Shown: positions 17,988 through 26,837 of the stretch, piece after piece
How the letters are laid out: every line of letters starts with the position of its first letter
Numbering within the stretch: position 1 is the first letter of the stretch
Assembly (NCBI RefSeq): GCF_965232925.1
Contig: NZ_CBDDRA010000016.1
Span: 62,001-126,000, forward strand
Length of the DNA: 64,000 bases
Source of the DNA: Tumidithrix helvetica
GTDB taxonomy: Bacteria > Cyanobacteriota > Cyanobacteriia > Pseudanabaenales > Pseudanabaenaceae
Reading direction: 5' to 3'
The notes under the pieces: generated by a model
Databases searched by the model: none
What the model was told of the DNA's origin: nothing
What the model saw: the letters and a program-made list of their open reading frames with translations, nothing else
Position numbers and translations under genes: made by a program

Positions 17988-18539
17988 CTACTTTGTCTCT
18001 GAGAGTTGTAATAAGTAAGGAAAAGACATATTGGCTTCATAGGAACCAACCCAAATCTCATAGGTGCCCGGTAACCATTCTCCTGCGATGATAGGGTTGC
18101 GATCTCTGACATCATCGCTGCACCAACTGCCCCCAGGACCTCGGATCAGCATCACCGTATCGCCTGAACTTTTTACTTGTAACTCTAGATATTTAAAGGG
18201 CTTGGTTAGCGTAATCGTGTGATCTGGCACGGTATCGATAAAGCCTATACAGGCACCTGTTTCGGTTTCGACCCGACCTGACATTTTTTGTGTTTCTACG
18301 ATGCCACCGCTGATCCCATGCAAAACCTTGAGTGTAGGTGTGAAGTGAGGGGCAAGGATAACATTTTCAAACATAGTCAAGGTAGTCTCTTTCTTGGGCG
18401 TTACCTTGGTTTCTTTAGGTGTTATCTTGATTTCCTCAGCTGAAACCCTTTGATTGCTGAAACAAATTGGGGTAAATATCAGTGTTAAAAATACTGATGC
18501 GATCGGTAAATTGAACTTTTTCCAGTGATATTGCGTCAT
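17988..18539 (-). CDS. secreted hypothetical protein
   Basis: A 183-residue protein with a signal peptide (basic YHWKKFN, hydrophobic core residues 12-28, likely cleavage near SAEE) followed by a charged Lys/Thr/Glu linker with repeated TPKETK-type units at about 38-52. The mature domain has a beta-rich pattern and the segments HTITLTKPFKYLELQVKS and RGPGGSWCSDD, with two Cys that could pair. The pattern resembles the cyanobacterial periplasmic beta-sandwich proteins that carry an 'RGPGG.WCNDD' motif, whose function is unknown. It lies divergent to the Fe-S membrane protein gene. Confidence 0.7.
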   Translation of the reverse strand: MTQYHWKKFNLPIASVFLTLIFTPICFSNQRVSAEEIKITPKETKVTPKKETTLTMFENVILAPHFTPTLKVLHGISGGIVETQKMSGRVETETGACIGFIDTVPDHTITLTKPFKYLELQVKSSGDTVMLIRGPGGSWCSDDVRDRNPIIAGEWLPGTYEIWVGSYEANMSFPYLLQLSETK

Positions 18540-18740
18540 TATGCGACCAAGAAGGACTAAAAGGTAGATCGAACGTAGGTACGTAAGCTTGATAACACGA
18601 TCTTGAGTGTCAAGGAGTATAGATTACTCCTAAAGTCCACGCATCGCCAACCTGTGATTAACCCATCTTAGTTGGGAATAATATTCACAAGTTATTACGG
18701 CATATTCAGTTAGTTATAAGGCATAAATGAGGTTGAAACC

Positions 18741-21700
18741 GTGCTAAACAAAGTTTCAGAAAAGCAAATGCACAATGTCAGATTAGTGCTGACGATTGGC
18801 TGGCTAGTGCTGATACTCTCCCTATTTTACGATCCCTTTTCGGCATATTTAACCGATCCTGATGATGTCTGGAGCCCTTTTCACATTCGTAGTCATCTTG
18901 AATGTTTTCAGTTTCAGGGACAATGCCGCGATTTAGATGATTATCCAATGGGTGCACGCATTTTTTGGGGCATGGTCGTACCTGCTTCAGTTTTGATTCT
19001 CTTGGTATTGGGGCATGAGGCTTGGCGGCGCATCTGTCCTTTATCATTTATGTCCCAGATTCCCAGAGCCCTAGGAATTCAAAGACGGCGCAAGGTCGTC
19101 AATCCCGTCACAAAGGCAACCAGGTTGGAATTGGTGACGATCGCTAAAGATTCTTGGTTGGGACGCAACGGTTTAAATTTCCAGTTTGCGCTGTTATTTA
19201 TCAGTCTAAACATTCGGCTGTTGCTGGTTAACTCCGATCGCTTACTCTTGGGCATTTTTTTAATCGCAAGCATTTTGACCTCAATTACCGTGGGCTATCT
19301 ATTTGGGGGTAAAACATGGTGTCAATATTTTTGCCCGATGGCTCCTGTACAGATGGTTTATACAGGGACACGCGGGCTACTAGGCAGTGAGGCGCATCAG
19401 GGAGCCTCTACGATCACCCAATCGATGTGTCGCAGTTCCGATCGCGAGGGCAATGAAAAAAGTGCCTGTGTCAGTTGTCAATCGCCTTGTTTTGATATTG
19501 ATGCCGAACGAGCCTATTGGGATACGATTACCCAAAGCGATCGCAAATTGCTCTATTACGGCTATGTCGGTTTGGTGATTGGATTCTATATTTATTTTTC
19601 GCTCTATTCAGGCAACTGGAGCTATCTCTCAGCAGGTGTGTGGAATGAAACCGACCAACTCTCAGCCTTGTTTAAGCCAGGGTTTTACATTGCCAACCAA
19701 GCGATTCCCATTCCTAAGATTTTGGCAGTTCCTTTAACCTTAAGCGTTACAACCGCTGCAACCTATATGCTTGGTGTGTGGCTCGAAAGGCTGTATAAGC
19801 ATTACAACAAAAAGCGAAGCGTGCCCCTAAGTCACGAACAAATTCAGCATTGGGCGTTTTCCTTCAGTACATTTTTTGCGTTTAATTTCCTCTTCTTTTT
19901 GGGTGTGTATCCTACCTTGGGTTGGCTCTCGCCTTGGGGGCAGTCTCTGGTGAGTTGGCTAGCTGTCATTGCCGTGACGCTATGGCTCTATAGAACCCTC
20001 GGACGCAACACAGATCTCTATAACCGCGAGAGCATTACCACTAGTCTCCGTCGTCAGTTAAACAAGTTGGGTATTGACTTCTCTAAACTTTTAGAAGGGC
20101 GATCGCTAGAAAATCTCAAACCCGATGAAGTCTATGTTTTGGCAAAAACTTTGCCAGGGCTAAATCACGAAAAAAGGATGCAAATGTATAAGGGCGTGCT
20201 ACAAGAGGCTTTAGCCTCAGGCAATGTGCGTTCCTCTGGCAGTTTGGAAGTGTTTAAAACGATGCGTGGTTCTCTCGGGATGACCGATGAAGAGCATCAA
20301 AACGTTCTATTAGAATTGGGAATTGCCGATCCCAGCCTCTTAAATCCCGAACACCAGCTCACAAGAGAGCATCTACTGCGAATTGAGAGCTATCGCCAAG
20401 CGCTAGAGATGATTTTGTTGGAACTGGTGGAAAGCGGTACACCGATGCAGACTGCGTTACAGTTAAAACAGAGGCAAATCCTAGCACTCAAGCGAGAATA
20501 CAACATTACGACCGAAGAAGAGGAGCAAGTACTGGCAGCTATGTTTCATGCCAACAGTACGATGATTCGGGCGGCAGAATCTCTCGTTTCCCAACTGCAA
20601 ATCTTAACTGGACGCGATCACGCCCTCAATCGATTAGTCAGTGCCGATGATAAACTCGCCCTTTTGCTCCGTCGTTCCATTCATCAAAAGCAGCACTTAG
20701 TGTTAACGCAATTACTGGGGATTTTAGAAATTTTAGGCGATGCTCCCGAAGCACTTAAACTAGCGAATTCCCTACAGGATCTAGCTGTGAGCGTATTGCA
20801 ACAACTCCTAGAGCATAGAGGAGAAGGAGGGGATTGGGACACTCGTCTCAGCCCTGAAGTCATGAAGAAACTTGTCGCGATCGCCAATACTACCCAAGTG
20901 AGAGTTGCCCCATCTAATCCATCCGCAACAATTGAGGTGCTATTAGAACTTTTGCAGGAATTAGAGCCTGTGACTCAAGCCGCTAGTCTCTATGCCTTAA
21001 ATCTGTTAGAACCAACAAAGGCGATCGAGCAAGCTAAGAAGCTACTTAGCAACAGCCATCATTTGGATGAGTTAGTTAGAGAAACGGCACAAGAGATTGC
21101 AGGGAATGGCTTAAGGGCTGCTTCTTTGTCCAATACACTGTTGGTCAAGATTAGACATGAAGGACTTACCGTAGATCGCGTCTTCCAACAACCTAGTATT
21201 CGTGTCGGGCGGGAAGATGACAACGATTTGGTGCTGCAAGACAGACAGGTTTCACGTCAGCATGCTGTCTTTTTTGTGGATGAAACTGGCGTTAAGGTTC
21301 AAGACCTGGGCAGTGCAAATGGACTTCGCATTGGGCATAAGGTACTTAGAAACGAGCAAGCCCAGCTAAGTCAAGGCGATGTTGTATATTTTAGTAACTC
21401 GCACGAACCTAGTATCTCGGTGCGGTGGGAGCTACTGCCTCTGATCAAACCGACTGCAACCAGACCCCTAGACACTTTCCAGAAGTTATTGCGCTTGTTT
21501 GAAAGCAATTTCTTTAAGGGACTCAAGACAGACGTTTTGGTGGAGTTGGCGCGTCAAGCTGAGGTGAAAACCTACAATCAAGATGAGTCCATTTATCAAC
21601 AGGGCAAAGTCGCACAGGAAATTTTGGTGGTGGTAAGTGGTTCGATTCAGATGCTACGAGTGCTGGGCGATCGCGCATCTGTTTTGGCGTTGATTTCCCC

Positions 21701-21905
21701 TGGCGAAACCATTGGTGAGTTAGAAGTTTTAACCCACCGCGCCTATAGAACCTCGTTTGTTGCTGCCACATCCAATACGGTTGGACTGGCAATCAAGGCA
21801 GATCTATTTGAAGAGGTAATCAGACAAGACGCCCTGTTTGCCCAAAATTTATTAGTAAAGGTCAGCGATCGCTTGCAAACTATGCTTACATCATCCTTAG
21901 CCTAA
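18741..21905 (+). CDS. polytopic Fe-S membrane protein with FHA and cyclic-nucleotide-binding domains
   Basis: A 1054-residue protein. Residues 1-420 contain about eight hydrophobic helices and a Cys pattern like NapH/CcoG-type membrane ferredoxins: RRICPLS (C99), CQYFCPMAP (C194, C198) and a cluster C230, C243, C246, C250 ending CVSCQSPC. This suggests Fe-S centres and transmembrane electron transfer. Residues 430-790 are helical and unassigned. An FHA domain (about 800-890: RVGRED, VSRQHAV, SANGLRIG) would bind phosphothreonine. The C-terminal 150 residues form a cyclic-nucleotide-binding fold (PGETIGELEVL). The next gene encodes a soluble FHA-reductase-ferredoxin, a plausible electron donor. 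The GTG at 18741 is the assigned start; the ATG of KQMHN lies nine codons later. Confidence 0.82.
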   Translation: MLNKVSEKQMHNVRLVLTIGWLVLILSLFYDPFSAYLTDPDDVWSPFHIRSHLECFQFQGQCRDLDDYPMGARIFWGMVVPASVLILLVLGHEAWRRICPLSFMSQIPRALGIQRRRKVVNPVTKATRLELVTIAKDSWLGRNGLNFQFALLFISLNIRLLLVNSDRLLLGIFLIASILTSITVGYLFGGKTWCQYFCPMAPVQMVYTGTRGLLGSEAHQGASTITQSMCRSSDREGNEKSACVSCQSPCFDIDAERAYWDTITQSDRKLLYYGYVGLVIGFYIYFSLYSGNWSYLSAGVWNETDQLSALFKPGFYIANQAIPIPKILAVPLTLSVTTAATYMLGVWLERLYKHYNKKRSVPLSHEQIQHWAFSFSTFFAFNFLFFLGVYPTLGWLSPWGQSLVSWLAVIAVTLWLYRTLGRNTDLYNRESITTSLRRQLNKLGIDFSKLLEGRSLENLKPDEVYVLAKTLPGLNHEKRMQMYKGVLQEALASGNVRSSGSLEVFKTMRGSLGMTDEEHQNVLLELGIADPSLLNPEHQLTREHLLRIESYRQALEMILLELVESGTPMQTALQLKQRQILALKREYNITTEEEEQVLAAMFHANSTMIRAAESLVSQLQILTGRDHALNRLVSADDKLALLLRRSIHQKQHLVLTQLLGILEILGDAPEALKLANSLQDLAVSVLQQLLEHRGEGGDWDTRLSPEVMKKLVAIANTTQVRVAPSNPSATIEVLLELLQELEPVTQAASLYALNLLEPTKAIEQAKKLLSNSHHLDELVRETAQEIAGNGLRAASLSNTLLVKIRHEGLTVDRVFQQPSIRVGREDDNDLVLQDRQVSRQHAVFFVDETGVKVQDLGSANGLRIGHKVLRNEQAQLSQGDVVYFSNSHEPSISVRWELLPLIKPTATRPLDTFQKLLRLFESNFFKGLKTDVLVELARQAEVKTYNQDESIYQQGKVAQEILVVVSGSIQMLRVLGDRASVLALISPGETIGELEVLTHRAYRTSFVAATSNTVGLAIKADLFEEVIRQDALFAQNLLVKVSDRLQTMLTSSLA

Positions 21906-21918
21906 AATAATTTGTAAT

Positions 21919-22060
21919 TTAACGTGAATTCGGGATAATAAAACCTGAAACTCGGAAATCTAGTTTCCTCCCTCTTTACTTAGGGTGGGTTAATACGTTT
22001 GACTCTAAACTCTAAAAGTGTGGTTTGTTTTCCAAAATCCTTAACTCGAATTCACATTAA
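21919..22060. repeat. MITE-like element with 20-bp terminal inverted repeats
   Basis: TTAACGTGAATTCGGGATAA (21919-21938) matches the reverse complement of 22041-22060 at 17 of 20 positions, bounding 142 bases with no gene. The right arm plus its inner flank (CAAAATCCTTAACTCGA) recurs in inverted form at 42191-42215, and a related GAAATCCTTATCCCGAACT occurs near 31453. The rest of the 21906-22238 gap holds no gene. Confidence 0.6.
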
Positions 22061-22238
22061 TCGATCGCTAGTAGGGAATTCTCTATAGAATTGTCTTGTT
22101 CTGTGGGTGAGATCCCCACACCTTAAAACCGCCGAAACCCTCGCACTACGATTTTTTGCGAATCTAAAAGAAGTGCTATCGTTGCTAGCTTTCTAAGACT
22201 CAACTAACAACCGAATTACTGAACCGCAAATAGAATCC

Positions 22239-23888
22239 ATGCTCAAAGTTAAAATCTACAACGCCCAAACCCCAAAAGATCGTAAAAGCCTTGACCTAGC
22301 ACCAGAACAAATGACTGGAGGCGAATGCATGGTAGGGCGATCGAGCACCTGTGGCATCGTTCTCAATAGTCCCGAAGTTAGTCGCATGCATGCCAAAATC
22401 GGTCTGAAGGATGGACAATATTACTTCTCAGACCTTGCCAGTAAAGACGGCAGTAGATTAAACAATCAAGTGATGCTGGCAAATCAGGCCTCTGAACTTA
22501 AGGCAGGAGATATCTTACGGATTGCAGATTTCATCTTGGAAATCGAAGCGATCGCTTTTGTCTCAGAAGAAGATGCGACGATTATCGATCCCAGACGGAC
22601 GATTGTTGCCCCACCAGCACCCGTGCCTTTAGAGCCCAGTCAATATATGCCTGTGGCACTGGTCGATCCCACCCAAATGACGCGTTGGACAAAAGGCGAG
22701 CTAACAGTAAAGTGCGTGCGAATTATTGATGAAACCCCTGACGCTAAGACCTTTGCTTTTGTTACCGATCCACCCACCTTGTTTAGCTATAAGCCAGGAC
22801 AGTTTGTTACCCTCGATCTAGACATTGACGGGGAGCAAGTACTGCGTTCCTATTCCATCTCTTCTACCCCTTCACGCCCTCATACTTTGGAAATTACGGT
22901 CAAGCGCGTACCTGCCCCAGACAATGAACCCAACGTTCCGCGCGGGTTGGTGTCAAACTGGTTGCACGACAATTTGACAGTGGATAGCGAGATCAAACTG
23001 AGCGGGCCCCTCGGTAAATTTACTTGTTTTGCCAATCCATCCCAAAAATTATTATTCATCTCGGCTGGAAGCGGTATTACGCCGATGATGGGTATGTCCC
23101 GTTGGGTCTATGATACGGCTTCTGACTGCAATATCGTGTTTTTACATAGCGCACGTAGCAGGCAAGATATTATTTTCCATCAGGAATTAGAATTGATGGC
23201 ATCGCGACAACCCAACTTTCATCTCGCAATTACCACGACCCGTAATGAAGCAGGACAAAACTGGGTTGGCTTAAGAGGTCGGATCACCGAATCCATGCTG
23301 CAAATGGTTGCTCCTGATTTCCGCGATCGCACCGTGTATGTATGCGGCCCCGATAGTTTTATGCAAGGCACAAAAACGCTTTTAGATAGTATTGGGTTCC
23401 CCATGCAAAACTACTACGAAGAAAGTTTTGGCGGAGCGAAGAAGAAGAAAGCTGCCCCAGAATCTAAGTCTGTAGATGCTCCTCCAGCAATATCCCCCAC
23501 ACCCAAGGCGTTTGGGATCGGAGCCTTTTTAGAGAACCTACAGCCAGTATTCGCGCCAGTTGCTAATGCTCCTGCAATTGCTGCCGCGCCAGTTGCTGCC
23601 CCATCCGCTCCATCTGCCTCTAAAGTAGCGGTAGTCTTTGCCAAATCTGGTAAAGAAGTGGCTTGTGATGGCGAAGAATCCATTCTGGAAATTGCCGAAC
23701 AAGCAGGGGTGAAGATCCGCAGTAGTTGCCGCGTCGGTAGCTGTGGCACTTGCAAAAAGCTTAAGAAAGAAGGAACTGTAAAAATGGAAGACTTCGACCC
23801 TGAAGCCCTAGAACCAAGCGAACAAGAAGCGGGATTCATTCTCACCTGTGTTTCTTTCCCACGCGATCGCGTGGTGATGGATGTGTAA
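22239..23888 (+). CDS. FHA domain-ferredoxin reductase-[2Fe-2S] ferredoxin fusion
   Basis: A soluble 549-residue flavin/iron-sulfur oxidoreductase. An FHA domain lies at about 20-105 (VGRSSTC, VSRMHAK, SKDGSRLN); a Thr-containing linker follows (EEDATIID, RRTIVAPP). A ferredoxin-NADP reductase-like module occupies about 155-400 (FAD motif RSYSIS, GSGITPMMG, YVCGPDSFM). An Ala/Pro-rich linker leads to a plant-type 2Fe-2S ferredoxin with C497, C502, C505 and C537. The domain order matches hybrid-cluster-protein reductases (Hcr) and NADH reductases of oxygenases, with an added phosphopeptide-binding head. Electrons would go from NAD(P)H via FAD to 2Fe-2S and then to a partner, perhaps the Fe-S membrane protein encoded upstream, which also has FHA. 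Confidence 0.88.
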   Translation: MLKVKIYNAQTPKDRKSLDLAPEQMTGGECMVGRSSTCGIVLNSPEVSRMHAKIGLKDGQYYFSDLASKDGSRLNNQVMLANQASELKAGDILRIADFILEIEAIAFVSEEDATIIDPRRTIVAPPAPVPLEPSQYMPVALVDPTQMTRWTKGELTVKCVRIIDETPDAKTFAFVTDPPTLFSYKPGQFVTLDLDIDGEQVLRSYSISSTPSRPHTLEITVKRVPAPDNEPNVPRGLVSNWLHDNLTVDSEIKLSGPLGKFTCFANPSQKLLFISAGSGITPMMGMSRWVYDTASDCNIVFLHSARSRQDIIFHQELELMASRQPNFHLAITTTRNEAGQNWVGLRGRITESMLQMVAPDFRDRTVYVCGPDSFMQGTKTLLDSIGFPMQNYYEESFGGAKKKKAAPESKSVDAPPAISPTPKAFGIGAFLENLQPVFAPVANAPAIAAAPVAAPSAPSASKVAVVFAKSGKEVACDGEESILEIAEQAGVKIRSSCRVGSCGTCKKLKKEGTVKMEDFDPEALEPSEQEAGFILTCVSFPRDRVVMDV

Positions 23889-23916
23889 TGGCTAAATGCC
23901 ATCTTGCTGTCAGGCT

Positions 23917-25302
23917 CTAGCTCGTATATTCCTTGGTACGGGGCAGTAGACCAAACAGGGTAAGTAGGGAGATCGCCCCCAAGGCAATGGGCGTTGTGAT
24001 TTCAAACCCATCCATTTCTTTAAAGCCTTGCTCAACGGCGCGATCGAAGGCTTGTTGGTTGACCTCAAGGGTTTTATCTAGCGCCCGATCGAAGCGATTG
24101 AATGCCCAGTTTGATTCTCCTTGTTTATTTCCAATACAAAGTGCAACAGCCGCATCATGCTTTCCACTTTCTTGAAGTTGACGAATTTGGAGATCGATCT
24201 CAAAATATTTACCAAAAGCCTCCAGTGTCTCGATCGCCGCCTCTCGCTCGCCCTTAAACGTAATGTTGTTGAGTTCGTCAGCAAATAAGCCTTTAAAGCC
24301 AGCATCCGCTTTACTGTCCGTTCCAGCCCTCTTTAGTTCAGATACAATCGTTTTGAACGTTTCTACATCAGGGATTTGAGCCAGTTTTGTAACCTTTGTA
24401 AAAAAAGCCTGTTCGTGTTTGGCTGCCATCGCTGAATCCAAAAGATATCGGCTTTCATCGCCGTTGGCGCTATTGGCTAAAGCACGGATTTGCCAGAGGG
24501 CGTGAATCGACTCAAACGCATCCTCTTTGGCAACTTTAAGCTGATAGGAAGTGGAAGACAAAGCTCGTACCGTGTTGCCCATAAATAGAACTGCGATCGC
24601 AGTGGCAGCTAAAAGCATGGGATTGAGCAGACGGCGCATCCTCGCATTCAGGAAAATTTGTAAGGCAACAAGCACCCCCAACAGTCCCAGCCCCGATATC
24701 AAGACAAAAAACAAATATTTACCCGCAGCAAACTTCTGCTCGCGGTAAATGCGATCGAGTACTTCGCGATTTGCCCGATCTAGGTCATCCGCAGCAGATA
24801 AGAGTGTATTGTCGATAATGTCCGCACCACCACGGTAAGCTGCCAAAGTCGCTCCTTCATTTTTTTGCTTTTGAAAGATGCGTGCTTCATGGATCTTGAT
24901 GCGATAGTCGCCCAACGCCACAAATAGCTTCCGAATAGGAACGCGTTCGGCATCGCCGTAGGTAATATTTTCTGCCGCAGACAACGAAGCATCGATAACT
25001 TCTTGGCGGCGTTTATCATAGGCTTTCTCTGCCTCAGGATTTTTGCCTACCTCAACCAGCAATTTATTGGCAGCATTGGCGTCGAGATCGGCAAGCCCCG
25101 CTTTAATTTGCTGAGCGGCGATAATACTTGGAGCCGTATCTTTCCCAATTGTTTTGATTGCATATCGTTGTCCCTGTACTGCCGCAATTGTGGCAATCAG
25201 CACCAGCACGCTTGCTCCCCAAGTCAGGTATAAGCCACCCTTGAGCAACTGCGGCGTATTCAAGCGGGCGATCGCTTTTTGAGGCGTGGTGGTGTGGGTC
25301 AT
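23917..25302 (-). CDS. GlnX-like membrane sensor with two extracytoplasmic helical domains
   Basis: A 461-residue protein with four hydrophobic helices at about 22-45, 193-217, 225-247 and 436-455. Two large Ala/Glu/Lys-rich helical regions (46-190 and 250-430) would lie on the outside. The arrangement of a duplicated TM-helical bundle-TM unit, without kinase or methyl-accepting output domain, is that of actinobacterial GlnX (about 440 residues), which links periplasmic GlnH to kinase PknG. Names for this gene are withheld because similarity is by architecture only. It converges on the FHA-reductase gene with a 28-base gap. A PknG-like kinase gene lies at 60040 in the same window. Confidence 0.65.
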   Translation of the reverse strand: MTHTTTPQKAIARLNTPQLLKGGLYLTWGASVLVLIATIAAVQGQRYAIKTIGKDTAPSIIAAQQIKAGLADLDANAANKLLVEVGKNPEAEKAYDKRRQEVIDASLSAAENITYGDAERVPIRKLFVALGDYRIKIHEARIFQKQKNEGATLAAYRGGADIIDNTLLSAADDLDRANREVLDRIYREQKFAAGKYLFFVLISGLGLLGVLVALQIFLNARMRRLLNPMLLAATAIAVLFMGNTVRALSSTSYQLKVAKEDAFESIHALWQIRALANSANGDESRYLLDSAMAAKHEQAFFTKVTKLAQIPDVETFKTIVSELKRAGTDSKADAGFKGLFADELNNITFKGEREAAIETLEAFGKYFEIDLQIRQLQESGKHDAAVALCIGNKQGESNWAFNRFDRALDKTLEVNQQAFDRAVEQGFKEMDGFEITTPIALGAISLLTLFGLLPRTKEYTS

Positions 25303-25403
25303 GGAAGTAGCCTTGAATAAATTATGGAGAACGTAATGGAATAGAATCGTGAAAGCATGTTTTGCCTAGTGGCGATCGCTTTTTTCAATTTCTAGCTCAA
25401 CAT

Positions 25404-25691
25404 TTAGGAAACAGCAAACTCGGTCAGTTTGCGACGATCTATAGGCTTGAAACCTAATACAATCTGGTGTTTAGGAATACCAAGAGCGATTAAATCGTCA
25501 GCAATTCCTGCTTCAGTTCCATCTTGTTGAATCCAGAGCTTATTGTTAATGATATCAATATGCAGAAGTGTGCCGTAGATGCGACGACCATTTTGCCAAC
25601 TGACCTCAACCAGTTGATAGCGATCGCGCACGGTGTCAAAAATCAACTCACTCTGTAACCACAGGTCGGATGCCTGATTGTTCTGTACCAA
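25404..25691 (-). CDS. XisI-like protein, short N-terminus, no XisH partner
   Basis: 95 residues matching the XisI family (named from fdxN element excision control in Anabaena): ELIFDTVRDRYQLVEV, GRRIYGTLLHIDI and IALGIPKHQIVLGF. The normal N-terminal helix of XisI (about 20 residues) is replaced by MVQNNQASDLWLQ. The segment encoding LIFDTVRDRYQL is nearly identical in DNA to the complete xisI at 27267-27599, over about 36 bases. No xisH is next to it, so it looks like a partial duplicate or remnant. Confidence 0.75.
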   Translation of the reverse strand: MVQNNQASDLWLQSELIFDTVRDRYQLVEVSWQNGRRIYGTLLHIDIINNKLWIQQDGTEAGIADDLIALGIPKHQIVLGFKPIDRRKLTEFAVS

Positions 25692-25736
25692 TTACGGGAT
25701 TTAGGTCACATAAGACAATATCGCCTCTGGCGACTG

Positions 25737-25967
25737 TTACCATTGGATTTCTCCGCGTACTAGTCTTTCTTCGTAGTCTTCTAGGTTTTTGAGATAGTCG
25801 CTAAAGTCAGATTCGCCGATCGCTAAGGATTCACTAAATTGTGTCCATTGCTGCCAGCGTTGATTGTCTTGTTTGAGCATGAGAAAGTCAATAAAATCAC
25901 TTACTTCCTGAACAAGTTCGTTGGGAAGATTTTGGATTTTGGCGATCGCTAGGTCTTGTACTGTCAT
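25737..25967 (-). CDS. DUF2281-type small protein, antitoxin-like
   Basis: A 76-residue protein beginning MTVQDLAIAKIQNLPNEL and continuing EVSDFIDFLMLK, the helical pattern of DUF2281 proteins, which often act as antitoxins for PIN toxins. The rest is acidic with LKNLEDYEERLVRGEI. Its start overlaps the stop of the next gene upstream by four bases, so the two are translationally coupled. No PIN-domain toxin gene is adjacent. Confidence 0.75.
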   Translation of the reverse strand: MTVQDLAIAKIQNLPNELVQEVSDFIDFLMLKQDNQRWQQWTQFSESLAIGESDFSDYLKNLEDYEERLVRGEIQW

Positions 25968-26188
25968 AAATATTCCTGAAAGTCGGCTAACGTTTCATCA
26001 AAGTCATCGGGTAATGGCAAAACGAATGTACCTTTTAATATCCCTGCTCGACGTTTTTTAACGGGAGATGGGGGTTGATGATCTGCATAAAGTAGCTCAT
26101 CAACTCGTTCTGATAGGTTGGTCATGCCACTGTCGCCCATGCCTATACATTTGGGGCGTTGTTTGTTGCCAGTCGGTTGATTATCCAT
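25964..26188 (-). CDS. small antitoxin-like protein
   Basis: A 74-residue protein with a Pro-rich linker and a C-terminal part KKRRAGILKGTF followed by LPDDFDETLADFQEYL. That ending resembles the toxin-binding tail of many cyanobacterial DUF2281/Phd-like antitoxins (basic, hydrophobic, then acidic DFDE). The N-terminal half shows no known fold. It overlaps the downstream DUF2281 gene by four bases and follows the RelE-like toxin gene. Confidence 0.6.
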   Translation of the reverse strand: MDNQPTGNKQRPKCIGMGDSGMTNLSERVDELLYADHQPPSPVKKRRAGILKGTFVLPLPDDFDETLADFQEYL

Positions 26189-26206
26189 GTGTCTAATTGT
26201 TCAAGA

Positions 26207-26503
26207 TTAGTTCCGTTTGCGCCAATAGTTAGGTTTTTGCTTGTGATGCGCGATCGCTAAAATATAAACTTGCTCACCATCCACAAGACGGTATAGAAGC
26301 GAATACGGGAACTTTGATATCACTAATCGCCGAATTGAACCTCGAAATTTTAAACCGAGTTCAGGATAACGGGTTAGTAAGTTGGTTGAGGACTCTACGG
26401 CATTTAAAAACTCTAAGGCGATCGCTTTGTCTTGAGTTTGGTAGTAGCCAATCGCATCGTTTAGCTCTTGTTGTGCTAGTGGATGAAAAATGATTTTCTT
26501 CAT
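26207..26503 (-). CDS. RelE/ParE-family toxin
   Basis: A 98-residue basic protein with the RelE/ParE fold pattern: IIFHPLAQQELNDAIGYY helix, LLTRYPELGLKFRGSIRRL and FPYSLLYRLVDGEQVYILAIAHHKQKPNYW. This subgroup generally includes DNA gyrase poisons or ribosome-dependent mRNA interferases; the exact target cannot be told. The antitoxin gene lies nine bases upstream, the usual order. Confidence 0.9.
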   Translation of the reverse strand: MKKIIFHPLAQQELNDAIGYYQTQDKAIALEFLNAVESSTNLLTRYPELGLKFRGSIRRLVISKFPYSLLYRLVDGEQVYILAIAHHKQKPNYWRKRN

Positions 26504-26512
26504 CGCAAGTTT

Positions 26513-26743
26513 CTAGGCTAGGGATGCACGAAGGTCTGTAAATACTTGGCTGGCGGGATAGCCTATAACTTTTCCACTGGTTAGATCGCGATCGCGTGCT
26601 TCAGCTTCTTCGAGCCAGTCGTTTTCAACTTCGCGATCGATCTCGTTGGTTTTGCCTAGTTGTTCGATTAGTCGGGTGAATAGATGAATTAAGGAGTCTT
26701 GGGGTAATGCAAGTACTTCGTTTTCTAGTTGTTCGAGTGTCAT
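26513..26743 (-). CDS. addiction-module antitoxin
   Basis: A 76-residue acidic protein, MTLEQLENEVLALPQDSLIHLFTRLIEQL by pattern, followed by WLEEAEARDRDLTSGKVIGYP and a short ASQVFTDLRASL tail. This is the 'unstable antitoxin' family that pairs with RelE/ParE toxins. It is placed directly upstream of the toxin gene with a nine-base gap. Autoregulation is expected for the family; no operator was identified. Confidence 0.88.
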   Translation of the reverse strand: MTLEQLENEVLALPQDSLIHLFTRLIEQLGKTNEIDREVENDWLEEAEARDRDLTSGKVIGYPASQVFTDLRASLA

Positions 26744-26837
26744 TATTTAGTTCCTCAAGTTTGGCAATCTGTTGTGGAAGTACTTTCATTATAGTTTCTG
26801 TCATGAATAGTCTATCAGACAGCTATGAGAAGCATTT

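Noticed and set aside
22085..22130. GTGGG...CCCAC and GAATTCTCTATAGAATT hairpins that could be a riboswitch
   Set aside because: Short unsupported stems; no known riboswitch consensus could be recognised.
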